Positions 56,298 to 64,000 of a stretch of DNA of 64,000 nucleotides are shown in pieces (the first letter of the stretch is position 1; each line of letters begins with the position of its first letter). The translations under genes were made by a program, and so were the position numbers. The DNA is from Purpureocillium takamizusanense (lineage: Eukaryota > Ascomycota > Sordariomycetes > Hypocreales > Ophiocordycipitaceae): positions 868,001 through 932,000 of the forward strand of contig NC_063070.1 of assembly GCF_022605165.1 (NCBI RefSeq). The letters run 5' to 3'. The notes below the pieces were generated by a model, which worked only from the letters and a program-made list of their open reading frames with translations, searched no databases and was not told where the DNA came from.

Positions 56298-57299
56298 ATG
56301 TTGAAATCCAGCTCCTCTGCCGCCGCGCTGTGCGTCACCACGTGCGCGGCGGCTCCCTCGCTAGCCGCTACATCGTCATCGATCTCGACGTCGGCGACAT
56401 GGACCGCGACACCGACGACCGGCCGCACACAGCGCCGGCGCCACCACGTGTCCACGACGCTGCGACCTCCAACCTCTTCATGGCCCGGCGTGAGGTGTCT
56501 GAGGAGGTCGTACGCGACGCAAAATGGCGCAGCGGACCATGACATCCCACCTGCCTGGCCGCGCTCCCCGAACCCCACGCCCTACGAGATCTTCGACATT
56601 CCCCGTTCCTCGCCGTACACGAAGCGACGCTTCTACCAGCTCGTCAAGCTGTACCACCCCGACACCCACGATCACCACCACCACCATGACAACCATCATC
56701 ACAACCACCACCGCGGCACGTCGTCGGCGTGCGCGGCGGCGGAGGAGGGCAGCAGCAGCCTCTCCAGCGCCACCCGCCTCGAGCGCTACCGCCTCGTCGT
56801 CGCTGCTAACCTCCTCCTCAGCGACCCGACCAAGCGCCGCCTCTACGACATCCACGGCATCGGCTGGACCACCACCCCCGACGCGGCCCCGACCCTGCGC
56901 GACGCCGACCGCGCCTGGCGGCACCAGCCTGGCAACGCCGCCAACAACGCCACCTGGGAGGACTGGGAGCGCTGGCACGAGGCCCGCCAGGGCCACCGAC
57001 GCGAGCCCCTGTACATGAGCAACGGGCTGTTCGCGACGCTCGTCGTCATCATGTGCATGGTCGGCGCCATGGCGCAGGCGAACCGCGCCGAGGCGTCGGG
57101 CGCGCAGTTTGTCGAATTCACGCAGGAGCGCAACGCGGCCATTGGGCGGCAGATGATGAAGGAGAGCATGGCCGCGGCGGGGCGGTCAAAGGACGAGCGC
57201 GTCGACACGTTCCTCCGCGAAAGGGAGAACGTATCGTACGACTACGTGCCCAGCAGGTTCGACGAGTCGGACGCGCAGCACGAGGAGGCTCACCGATGA
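56298..57299 (+). CDS. Membrane J-domain (DnaJ) protein, probably mitochondrial
   Basis: Single-exon gene of 333 residues, starting at the ATG at 56298. J-proteins stimulate Hsp70 ATPase. The first about 75 residues are Ser/Thr/Arg/Ala-rich without acids and end near RRSYATQ, like a mitochondrial presequence. The J domain runs from NPTPYEIFDIPRSSPYTKRRFYQLVKLYHPD (HPD at about 120-122) to VAANLLLSDPTKRRLYD. Directly after HPD there is an unusual His/Asp-rich insert (HHHHHDNHHHNHH) and a Ser/Ala loop. Then come RAWRHQPGN, WEDWERWHEARQG and one membrane segment (LFATLVVIMCMVGAMA, about 245-260), followed by a charged C-terminal helix. Similar Pezizomycotina J-proteins with one membrane span are common; the partner is unknown. 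Confidence is high for the domain, moderate for location. Confidence 0.83.
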   Translation: MLKSSSSAAALCVTTCAAAPSLAATSSSISTSATWTATPTTGRTQRRRHHVSTTLRPPTSSWPGVRCLRRSYATQNGAADHDIPPAWPRSPNPTPYEIFDIPRSSPYTKRRFYQLVKLYHPDTHDHHHHHDNHHHNHHRGTSSACAAAEEGSSSLSSATRLERYRLVVAANLLLSDPTKRRLYDIHGIGWTTTPDAAPTLRDADRAWRHQPGNAANNATWEDWERWHEARQGHRREPLYMSNGLFATLVVIMCMVGAMAQANRAEASGAQFVEFTQERNAAIGRQMMKESMAAAGRSKDERVDTFLRERENVSYDYVPSRFDESDAQHEEAHR

Positions 57300-57506
57300 C
57301 ACATGACGCGATGCACGACACACGCTCTACTCTTTTTGTTCCTTGTTTCCAGCATAAGCAAATGCCCCTTGTAGATTCAACTTGCGCATTTCCATCTATA
57401 TGCATCTACATGTGCAGTCATTCGTTTCATCGTTTCGTAAGACATAACATCATGAGTGTCGTGATCCAAGAATGTTTGCTGCCGTCCCGTCCGTTTGCCC
57501 GCCGGT

Positions 57507-59811
57507 CTACACGCTCTTGACCCCCGTGCTTAGCCCGTCGTCGGTCATATCCCCCGTGTCTCGCGTGCGGCTGCGGGCCTGGCTGAGGTCCAGCTCGGGC
57601 GGCGGCCCAGGGATCTTTCTGCCGAGACCTGGCACGTAGCCGGTCGCCTCGAGCTCCTCGTCGGCCGACGTGCCGAGGCGGCGGTTGATGACGTTGTCGA
57701 TGCGCAGGCGCGGGGGGCCCGAGTTGAGGCTCGTGCCGTTCTTGGGCGGGCCGGCTGTCTTTTGATCAGCAACACAGAGGAGTGGCATGGGGAGGGACAG
57801 TGAGTCTGTGTGAACGTACACACAACCAGGTCAAAGAGCTTTACGATGACGGGCCCCCAGACCGTCATGGCGATAATCTGGCCATAGGACCACTTGCTCG
57901 CCTCGAAGCTGTCCGTGTTGAACACCTTGATGAGGGAGATCATGTAGAGGATGTTGATGATGAGGTAGGCCAGCTCGAGGAGGAGCCAGACCCAGCGCTT
58001 GGCTCGTAGCCAGGCGACCTTGTAGCGGCCGGCGGGCCCGCGGCCGACGCGGTAGCGGCCGATGCGGAGGTGGCTTGTCCAGCGGTGGGTGCGCAGGGTC
58101 CAGCTCATCTGGTCGACGACGAGGACGACCATGGCAAAGGTGTCGAGGACGAGGAAGACCATCTTGTAGAGGCGCGGGCGCGGGAAGAAGCCGAGGTTGA
58201 TGCCGTCGACGCCGTGCATGGCGGCGCAGTAGCTGCGGGGGCTGGGGTTCCCGCCGCAGGCGTCGATGCGGGACTCGCTGCGGAAGAGGGCGAAGGCGTC
58301 GCGGAAGTAGACCTTTTGGGTGGTGGCGACGATGGCGAGCAGGTACTCGACGACGAAGCCGAGAAAGGTGTGCCAGTTGCGGACGCCCTCGTGGTGCAGG
58401 CAGATCTGCACGAGGAACATGGGCAGGACGCCGTTCTGGCTGACGTGGAAGGCAACGGCGGCGTTGACCATGATCTCGCCCCAAAAAGTGCCCTCCTGCG
58501 AGTTGACGACAATGGCCAGGATGGACGCGATCTGGATGGCGAAGACGAACCAGCACTGCGCCTCCTGGAACTCGACGAGCGTCGTCGCGATGGCGATGCT
58601 GGTCCGCGACAGCGCCGACGAGTCGCGCCAGATGACCCTCTCGATGCGCGTGAGCCGCCTCTGGAGCCGCAGCGACGACGACGAAGTCGGGCCCGCCGCC
58701 GCTAGGCTCTGGCTTTGGCCCTGCTGCTGCTTCTGCGACTGCTGCTGCTGCTGCTGTTCTTGCCGTTGCCGTTGGTCGTCCTCGAGCTGCCGCCGCTGCT
58801 CCTCCTCCTTGAGCCGGCCGCGCTCCGAAAAGGAGACGTACATGGTGAAGAACCGGGTCGCGAGGTACAGGAGGCTGGAGAAGCAGACCTGCAGGACGTA
58901 CGAGATGAGGACCTGCTCGGGAGTCGGACCCCTTGTCAGCAAGCACACGACGTCTTTGTCTCCTGTTCACTGCTCAGGGGTAGAGGCAGCAGGGCTTGTG
59001 GGTTTCGACGTACACCGGGCCCAAAAATGTCCGGGTTGATCTCGGCGGCAATGTCCGGGCAAAAGGTGTTGATGGCGTCAAAGACGTCGCCCGGAGGCGA
59101 CTGCTGCGTCAGGGCCTTGATCGAGTCGTTGCAGGGCGTGCGGATGCCGTCCTCGCCGCACGCGGCCTGGGCGCAGGTGACAAAGGCCGAGAGCACCGGC
59201 CGCTCGTCAAAGGCGGCGAGCGAGCCCCCGGGGCCCATGAGGACGCTGGCGTTGCGCTCGGCCTGCGCGGGGATGTAGAAGCGGGCGCGGTGGTGGTCGC
59301 CATTGCCGCCGCCGCCGGCGCTGCTGCTGCTGCCGCTGCTGCTGCTGCCGTTGCCTGACCGGCTCCAGTAGGCGACGCTTGCGAGGGCGGCACAGTTGTA
59401 AAAGGTATCGAGCGAGCTGAAGAGGGACGAGGCGTTGCGGCACGCGCGCGTGCAGTCGACGGCGTCGTTGCCCGGGTCGTCGACGTCCACCTGGCAGCCC
59501 GTCGGGAAGAGCAGCACGTTTTGGTCGCCGTCGAGCCCCGTCTGGATAAGCCGCGCCTTGGACAGCGTCGTGTCCTCCCCGCTGGCGAGGAGCTCCAGGT
59601 CGTGGAACGGGTAGAAGCGCGACGCGCCGCCGATCTCGGGCGAGAGGAAGCTGACGGTGAGGGCCGGCGGCGGCGCCGAGGAGGTGGACGTGAAGGCAGA
59701 CGAGGAAGACCCGGCTGCCGCCGCAGCGAGGGTACCGCTGAGAGCCGCCCAAGCCAGAAAGATGCTGCCGATGCTGTTGCCGCTGCCGCTGCCGCTGACG
59801 GACATGATCAT
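57507..59811 (-). CDS. Large multi-span fungal membrane protein, function unknown
   Basis: Proposed exons 59811-59014, 58912-57820 and 57754-57507 (minus) give 712 residues. The N-terminus MIMSVSGSGS followed by SIFLAWAALSGTLAAAAAG looks like a signal peptide or anchor. A lumenal or extracellular domain of about 240 residues has paired cysteines (GCQVDVDDPG, DCTRACRNASS, YNCAALASVAYW, FVTCAQAACGEDGIRTPCNDS, INTFCPDIAAEINPDIFGPG) and several N-glycosylation sites. About seven membrane segments follow, beginning LISYVLQVCFSSLLYLATRF. A cytosolic linker near 300-350 is Gln-rich. The short C-terminus is hydrophilic. This architecture recurs in uncharacterised Pezizomycotina proteins; I cannot name a function. 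The last intron could instead end a few bases away, altering one or two residues. Confidence 0.72.
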
Positions 59812-59879
59812 CCCGGCCGAGGGCGGGGAACCGGCCTCACAATGCGCGGCCGTGCGTCGGCGGTAAGCCCCGACTGCTG

Positions 59880-59914
<35 letters not shown>

Positions 59915-61277
59915 CAACACGGGCGGCCGGAAGAGCAGCGGCCGGTGCGGCGGGGCAGCACAGCGAGGGGTCGGGGATGGCTTCGGGGGCGGCAAGGTCA
60001 ACAACGAGCTGCGGCGTCGATGCATTCTCGTCAGGCGGGGCAGCAGACGATGATGGTCCGTATTCGTCCGTCCCCTTTACTTCTCGCCGCTTCGAATGCT
60101 ACGAAGAGTTCGACAGCACGGGCAAACCCCCACCAACAAACGCACAAACAAACGAACAGCCAGGCGGTGCCTGACGAGCAAGGGCACAGAAGCGGGGAGG
60201 AGGGGAGGGTGGGTGAAGAGGGGGAGAAAAGAGGACAGGGAAAGAAAAAAAAGAGGAAGGCAGGCGAAGAAGCAGAAATGGTGGTGGTCCGCCTGCGGGC
60301 GCGCCAAGCTTTGAAGTGCTGACGGACCGACGAAAGAGATCGATCTCCGCCAAACGCAATGCCGACGACGACCCTTGCAGCAGTAGGTAATGGAGGTAGT
60401 GTACGTAGTGCGTAGTTAGTAGCGTCAATACGTACATACAAATTAGGAGCATGTAGCAGCGAGATCGCCACCGACTGATCGAGGAAGCGGTGGGGTTGTG
60501 CGTCTGCCCTACATGGACAAGGGGGCCTCGGCTAGCATTGAAGAAAATGCAACCATGGTAGTACGGTATATGCAGAGACTAACATAGAATTTTTGGCCGA
60601 TGAGGCGGTCGTCGATGTCTGTCCAGGGCGGCTCGGTCACATGCCGTGGTGTTCATGTGCTGTTGATGCAGCCTGCCAGAGGTTGATGCGACGTCATCAT
60701 CTGCAGCAGGAACACTTTGGAAGTTTTTCAAGGCCATGTTGGTGACGACAATGTTGCTGCACCACAATGTCTCAGTCACCCGCCCCGTCGTCTCCGAGGG
60801 TTCGGCTCCGGCCCAACACTGCATGTCAACCCAGCAAATATTCCGAACGGTGCCCGACGACGAAGTATGGGGCTCCAAAAGTATTGACCTAGTTGACAGC
60901 CAACCCAACGCAGCAAATATGTGCCTCTGGTTGCATGAGTTGTCGCGACAGGACTCAATATTGAAATGCCGCCGTCAATACCACGGGCGGGGGCCGCAGT
61001 CAAAGAGAAAAAAAAGGGCATCTTCTCATGCCCGATTGTATTGCGAGGCCATTCATGTCGCCAACGCTGCTACCGTGAAAATGTTCGATCAATTGGCCCA
61101 GCCCTCTAACCCGCTGGACACGCCCATCCATCGTGTATTGGCCGGTGCCAAGCATTAGATCGGGACTGATCTCGTGGTTCAAATGAGTCGCAAGAATCGC
61201 TATTTGCCTAACCCAGCCAGACCTAAGAAGGCAAGGATGCTTCTCACTGCTTGCTCGTCTCCCTCCACAGAGTTTTC
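59812..61277. other. Intergenic region with (GGC)10
   Basis: 1.47 kb upstream of the membrane-protein gene and downstream of the kinase-like gene, both minus strand. It holds the (GGC)10 tract at 59883-59912 and a purine-rich stretch near 60180-60290. Bases 61200-61277 continue the reading frame of the kinase-like gene past its stop. A 140-codon open frame at 60736-61158 was considered and not accepted. Confidence 0.45.
59883..59912. repeat. (GGC)10 trinucleotide repeat
   Basis: Ten perfect GGC units, 72-101 bases before the ATG of the minus-strand membrane-protein gene, so probably in its transcribed leader as (GCC)10. Confidence 0.92.
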
Positions 61278-62165
61278 CTAGTCTGCATCTATCCAGCCCT
61301 CGGTAAAGCCACCACCAAAGTCAATCAGCCAAGAATCGTCTTCTTCATCGATAATGACATTACTTGCTTTCCCATCGCCCCAGATGAGCGCGTTCGAATG
61401 CAGCAGTCCGACTGCCTCACAGACTTGCGATGCCCATTTCAGCCTCCTTTCCCTCGATAAGTTTGCGATGTCGCAGCCCCTGAGATGTTCTCCAGGCACC
61501 CATTGCCCGAGGAACCCGGCAATGCGGCCGGTGTTATGTTCTCGTACGTAGCCCATAAGCTGAGGAACACGAATCTGGTTGCTGAGGGCTGGCGGCCAGA
61601 TGCTTCGAATGGTCTGCAAGGATGCAAGTTCTCGGCCAACACTGGATTCCATAAACCTGGTGGCGCCTATGTGGACCTTGCAGAACCATTTTGTGCTGTC
61701 AACTTGGACCAAGGCGGCGGTGTAACCTGCGCCTTGCACATATAGGTCCTGGACCACTATTCTCCTGGTCGAATGCACCGGGAGGGTATCATCAATATGG
61801 GAGTCCTCTTCAAAACAGTCATCTTCGTTGCGGTCAAGGAAGGATGACGTATACTTTTCTACGGGATTAATTCGCGTAATAGTGGCGTTTCCATCCACTG
61901 TTGCTAATCTGAACACGTGAGTTGGCGGGAACATGAAGATAAGAGAGTGTAAATCGATGCCGTCGGTCGAGGGCGTCGGTGCAGCTTCGCTCAAGATATG
62001 TGGCCCTACACTGAGAATTGTCTCAAGCACTTCATCGATGATGTCTTCGAATTCGTCATCATCGTCTGATGAAGCGGCATGGCTTAGGAGGTCAATTAGG
62101 CGATCCTCGATAGATTGGTGCTCCTGATCGGATCTTGAGAGAGAAGGGAAAATCGAAACGTCCAT
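61278..62165 (-). CDS. Kinase-like protein, C-terminus cut by an in-frame TAG
   Basis: 295 residues on one exon from the ATG at 62165 to TAG at 61280-61278. It resembles the fungal protein-kinase/aminoglycoside-phosphotransferase-like proteins. Visible motifs are a substitute Lys region WFCKVHIG, VGRELASLQTI (alpha-C-like Glu), LGQWVPGEHL (hinge), the catalytic-loop-like EAVGLLHSNALIWGDGKASNVIID and the DFG-like WLIDFGGGFTEGWIDAD. The loop has GDGK instead of the usual HRD. The N-terminal about 100 residues are acidic and unrelated to kinases. After the stop the same frame continues for 25 codons, ENSVEGDEQAVRSILAFLG and six more, before a second TAG at 61200-61202. Relatives normally carry a VEGD-type segment there, so the gene may be truncated. 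Confidence 0.68.
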   Translation of the reverse strand: MDVSIFPSLSRSDQEHQSIEDRLIDLLSHAASSDDDDEFEDIIDEVLETILSVGPHILSEAAPTPSTDGIDLHSLIFMFPPTHVFRLATVDGNATITRINPVEKYTSSFLDRNEDDCFEEDSHIDDTLPVHSTRRIVVQDLYVQGAGYTAALVQVDSTKWFCKVHIGATRFMESSVGRELASLQTIRSIWPPALSNQIRVPQLMGYVREHNTGRIAGFLGQWVPGEHLRGCDIANLSRERRLKWASQVCEAVGLLHSNALIWGDGKASNVIIDEEDDSWLIDFGGGFTEGWIDAD

Positions 62166-62589
62166 TCGCTAACCGTTGAAGTCGAAGACGATGTCGGCGC
62201 CGTCGCCGTCGCCGGCATGAACTTGACGAACCGCTATGTCGCGTGCAATGTCCATTGCGCCCGGCCGCCACATACGAAGCGAGAATCGTTACGGCTTGTC
62301 CCATCAGGGAATGAGAGGACGAAGGCTCTTTGGGGAGCTGTGCGGGAAAGTCATTAACAGAGATGCTGCTTCAAGGACCCGTCGACAGCGACGCGGCAAC
62401 GGTGCAAGCCTCTAGCCATGTCGCTATTTTCCTGCTGTTGTCTGGTCGGATTGCGATGGTCCACGAACGATGCCGCGCTGGTGCATGGATTCAATTGAGA
62501 CGAGGGGGTCTAGCCGCGCCCGGAATAGTGGTTGAGCCGGGGCCCGACCCCTATTCTGTGTATATATGCTACGAAGTACGTGGTAACAA

Positions 62590-62900
62590 ACGGCAATAAT
62601 AGAGGCATCATATATAGGTAAATATATAGAGAAATACTATTTATAAAGGGAGAGAACTCTTAATATAAAGTATTTTATATTTTTCTAGGTCTATACCCTA
62701 ACCTAATACTACGCTAGTTAAATAAATATTATTATTATTATTATTAATATATAGGCATAGAACGAGACTAATGCGCTATAACGCATGCTGATGTCTTTAT
62801 TAAGAATTAAACTTTAATTAAACCTATATTGTTATAATATAACGCCCGCGATAGCGCGCTGTTATGGCTTAATTCTCTAAGTCACTTAAGTCGCTAAAAA
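62590..62900. repeat. AT-rich, RIP-like island
   Basis: About 310 bases that are strongly A+T-rich in an otherwise GC-rich window, full of TATA, TAAT and ATTA strings. Residual G+C is mostly in CG doublets (for example a GCGCGC string near 62856), while CA and TG are scarce. This pattern is what repeat-induced point mutation (CpA to TpA) leaves in a dead repeat. Its source element cannot be recognised. Borders are sharp on both sides. Confidence 0.6.
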
Positions 62901-63151
62901 GCTGCCGAGTCGATCAGGTTACACTAATGCCCCGGGTTACCGATCGTGTCCCATTTGTGTATGCGGCTGCCCTTCGACAAGGTTGACTGGGCGAAATCCA
63001 TCGTTCTCATTTCTGAAAGAAAGAAGCTACCTGGACACCGTCCACCCTCCATTTAGCCACCGTGGTTGATGCCAAGGCCGGCGAAAGAGGCAAATGCCAA
63101 ATGTCTCGACGGCGTCAGTTACTATGGCGACCCATGATGCCCACGATACAT

Positions 63152-63183
63152 GCGATGCTGCGATGCCGCGATGCTGCGATGCC
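63152..63183. repeat. Two 16-bp tandem units
   Basis: Two perfect copies of GCGATGCTGCGATGCC, each itself a near duplication of GCGATGC. They abut the stop codon of the minus-strand dehydrogenase (63187-63185). Confidence 0.92.
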
Positions 63184-63184
63184 G

Positions 63185-64000
63185 CTACAGCCACTGCCGC
63201 GTTCCCAGATGCGACACAAACGAACCTCCACTCCCCCCCTCGATGCTAGAACTCACAATAACCCGGTTAATCGAGGCGACCGACTCCGCCGGCGAGATGG
63301 GCCCCGTAAAGTGCGGCGCGTACGTCGCAAATTTCCGTCCCATGACAGCCACTTTCTCGAGTTGCTCGTCCGTAGCTAGTGTTTTCGGAGCACCGTGTCA
63401 GTCACCCATTGCTCTGCTCCACTGCCGTCTACTCACGTCCCCAAGGCAAAGTCACACTGACCGTGGGCAGCCTGGCCGGTTTCCACCAGCCCTGGGCTGA
63501 TGGACATGAAGAGAATGCCCTCCTGCTTGCACTGCGCGCTGTACTTTGCCACGGCGGCGTTGAGTGCTGCCTTGCTGATGCTGTACGGGCCGGCCATGGC
63601 GATGTCGTACCCGGCTATGAGGTCAATGTCCGCCATGCCGGTCGAGATGGAAACGACCTTTTTGGCGTGCCCGTTGCGGATGAGTGGGAGGAAAGCGTTG
63701 AAGAGGTGGATGTTGCCCGCGACGTTGATCTGGAATGACTGCAGGAGGTCTTTTTCGAGTGCCTCGGGGTCTTGACCGCTTTCAAGGTGTCAGTATATAT
63801 CCATCAGGCTTCCGCTACTGAATGCCCGATGAGCAGGCTGGGCAGATCGTACAGCGTCTCCATGTCATCGTAGGCAGACCACTCCGATAGAAATGCGGCA
63901 TTCGCAATCATGTAGTCGAGCTTGTTGTTGGTGATGCGCTTGGTCTCGTCCGCCGCTCTCTGTCACGCCGAAGGAGGGCAAGATGAGCGAGCTGCGCCAT
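63185..64000 (-). CDS. Short-chain dehydrogenase/reductase, 3' part
   Basis: C-terminal part of a classical fungal SDR on the minus strand, cut by the window edge. Exons seen: from about 63959 to 63853, 63778-63462 and 63375-63185, with introns of 74 and 86 bases (donors GTACGA and GTCAGT). The translation runs TNNKLDYMIANAAFLSEWSAY (NNAG-like ANAA), EALEKDLLQSFQINVAGNIHLFNAFLPLI, KKVVSISTGMADID, catalytic GPYSISKAALNAAVAKYS (YxxxK), SISPGLVETG, then GPISPAESV and the typical end SHLGTRQWL. Intron positions were fixed by matching this family order. The Rossmann-fold N-terminus and start codon lie outside the window; bases 63960-64000 are probably intron plus an upstream exon. Substrate and cofactor preference are unknown. 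Confidence 0.82.

Larger units (their letters stand above)
62166..63184. other. Intergenic with AT-rich island
   Basis: 1.02 kb between the kinase-like start and the dehydrogenase stop. The central part is the AT-rich island at 62590-62900; a 16-bp duplication sits at the right edge. No gene is visible. Confidence 0.6.

Noticed and set aside
59812..59961. N-terminal extension of the multi-span membrane protein
   Set aside because: It would translate the (GGC)10 tract as an Arg run before the signal peptide and bury the signal sequence. The ATG at 59811 is preferred.
60736..61158. 140-codon open frame on the plus strand
   Set aside because: No recognisable motif, average composition and codon use not clearly gene-like. 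It lies between two minus-strand genes and could be chance; transcript evidence would be needed.
62690..62706. CCCTAACCTAA string resembling telomeric repeat
   Set aside because: A single degenerate copy inside the AT-rich island. There is no TTAGGG array, so it is not evidence of a telomere.

Overview
The window is nuclear DNA of a filamentous ascomycete. Genes are GC-rich, most carry short introns (about 48-215 bases) with GTRNGT donors, and housekeeping genes are packed on both strands. Gene content (eIF3k, Tsr4, Rmi1, Ski3, Vps51, a fused hydantoinase/DUF917 protein, a DUF6594 protein, and a short AT-rich tract that looks RIP-mutated) fits Pezizomycotina, most likely Sordariomycetes/Hypocreales. 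The lineage is an inference. I see no rRNA, tRNA, CRISPR array or intact transposon.

Layout. 1-11.2 kb is a dense housekeeping block: the CCT6 chaperonin 3' end, Tsr4/PDCD2, eIF3k (-), DNA ligase I, an unrecognised 52-residue membrane protein (-), AP-1 beta adaptin and a BolA-like protein (-). 11.9-12.5 kb holds a candidate cysteine-rich small protein gene, followed by microsatellites. 13.3-21.8 kb has a NIF3-family protein, Vps51 (-), Rmi1 and Ski3 (-). After a 2.3 kb gap come a 12-exon MFS sugar-type transporter (24.1-27.1 kb) and an intronless GH5 steryl-glucosidase-like enzyme (28.0-30.3 kb). 31-36.6 kb carries an F-box/ankyrin protein and a hydantoinase-DUF917 fusion, both on the minus strand. 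37.9-50.3 kb has Ubp2-like deubiquitinase, a mitochondrial enoyl-CoA hydratase (-), a secreted CAP/PR-1 protein, a DUF6594 membrane protein (-) and mitochondrial GatB. 52.3-59.8 kb has a LEA-like mitochondrial protein, an acetate-family transporter (-), a membrane J-protein and a large fungal membrane protein of unknown function (-). The last 3 kb looks accessory: a kinase-like gene with an early stop, an AT-rich island and the 3' part of a short-chain dehydrogenase.

These genes are mostly independent housekeeping functions: protein folding and translation initiation, DNA replication and recombination, RNA decay, Golgi traffic, mitochondrial translation, leucine catabolism, sterol-glucoside turnover and solute uptake. 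They do not form a metabolic cluster. I found no convincing new multi-gene system. The points most worth a second look are the cysteine-rich gene at 11.9-12.5 kb, a perfect 24-bp palindrome at 7378-7401, the start-codon-only coding exon at 7244, the CaaX-type C-terminus of the GH5 enzyme, the inverted and direct repeats upstream of the CAP gene, and the kinase-like gene with an in-frame TAG about 1.3 kb from the AT-rich island.

Exon boundaries were placed by eye from splice signals, reading frame and family conservation.
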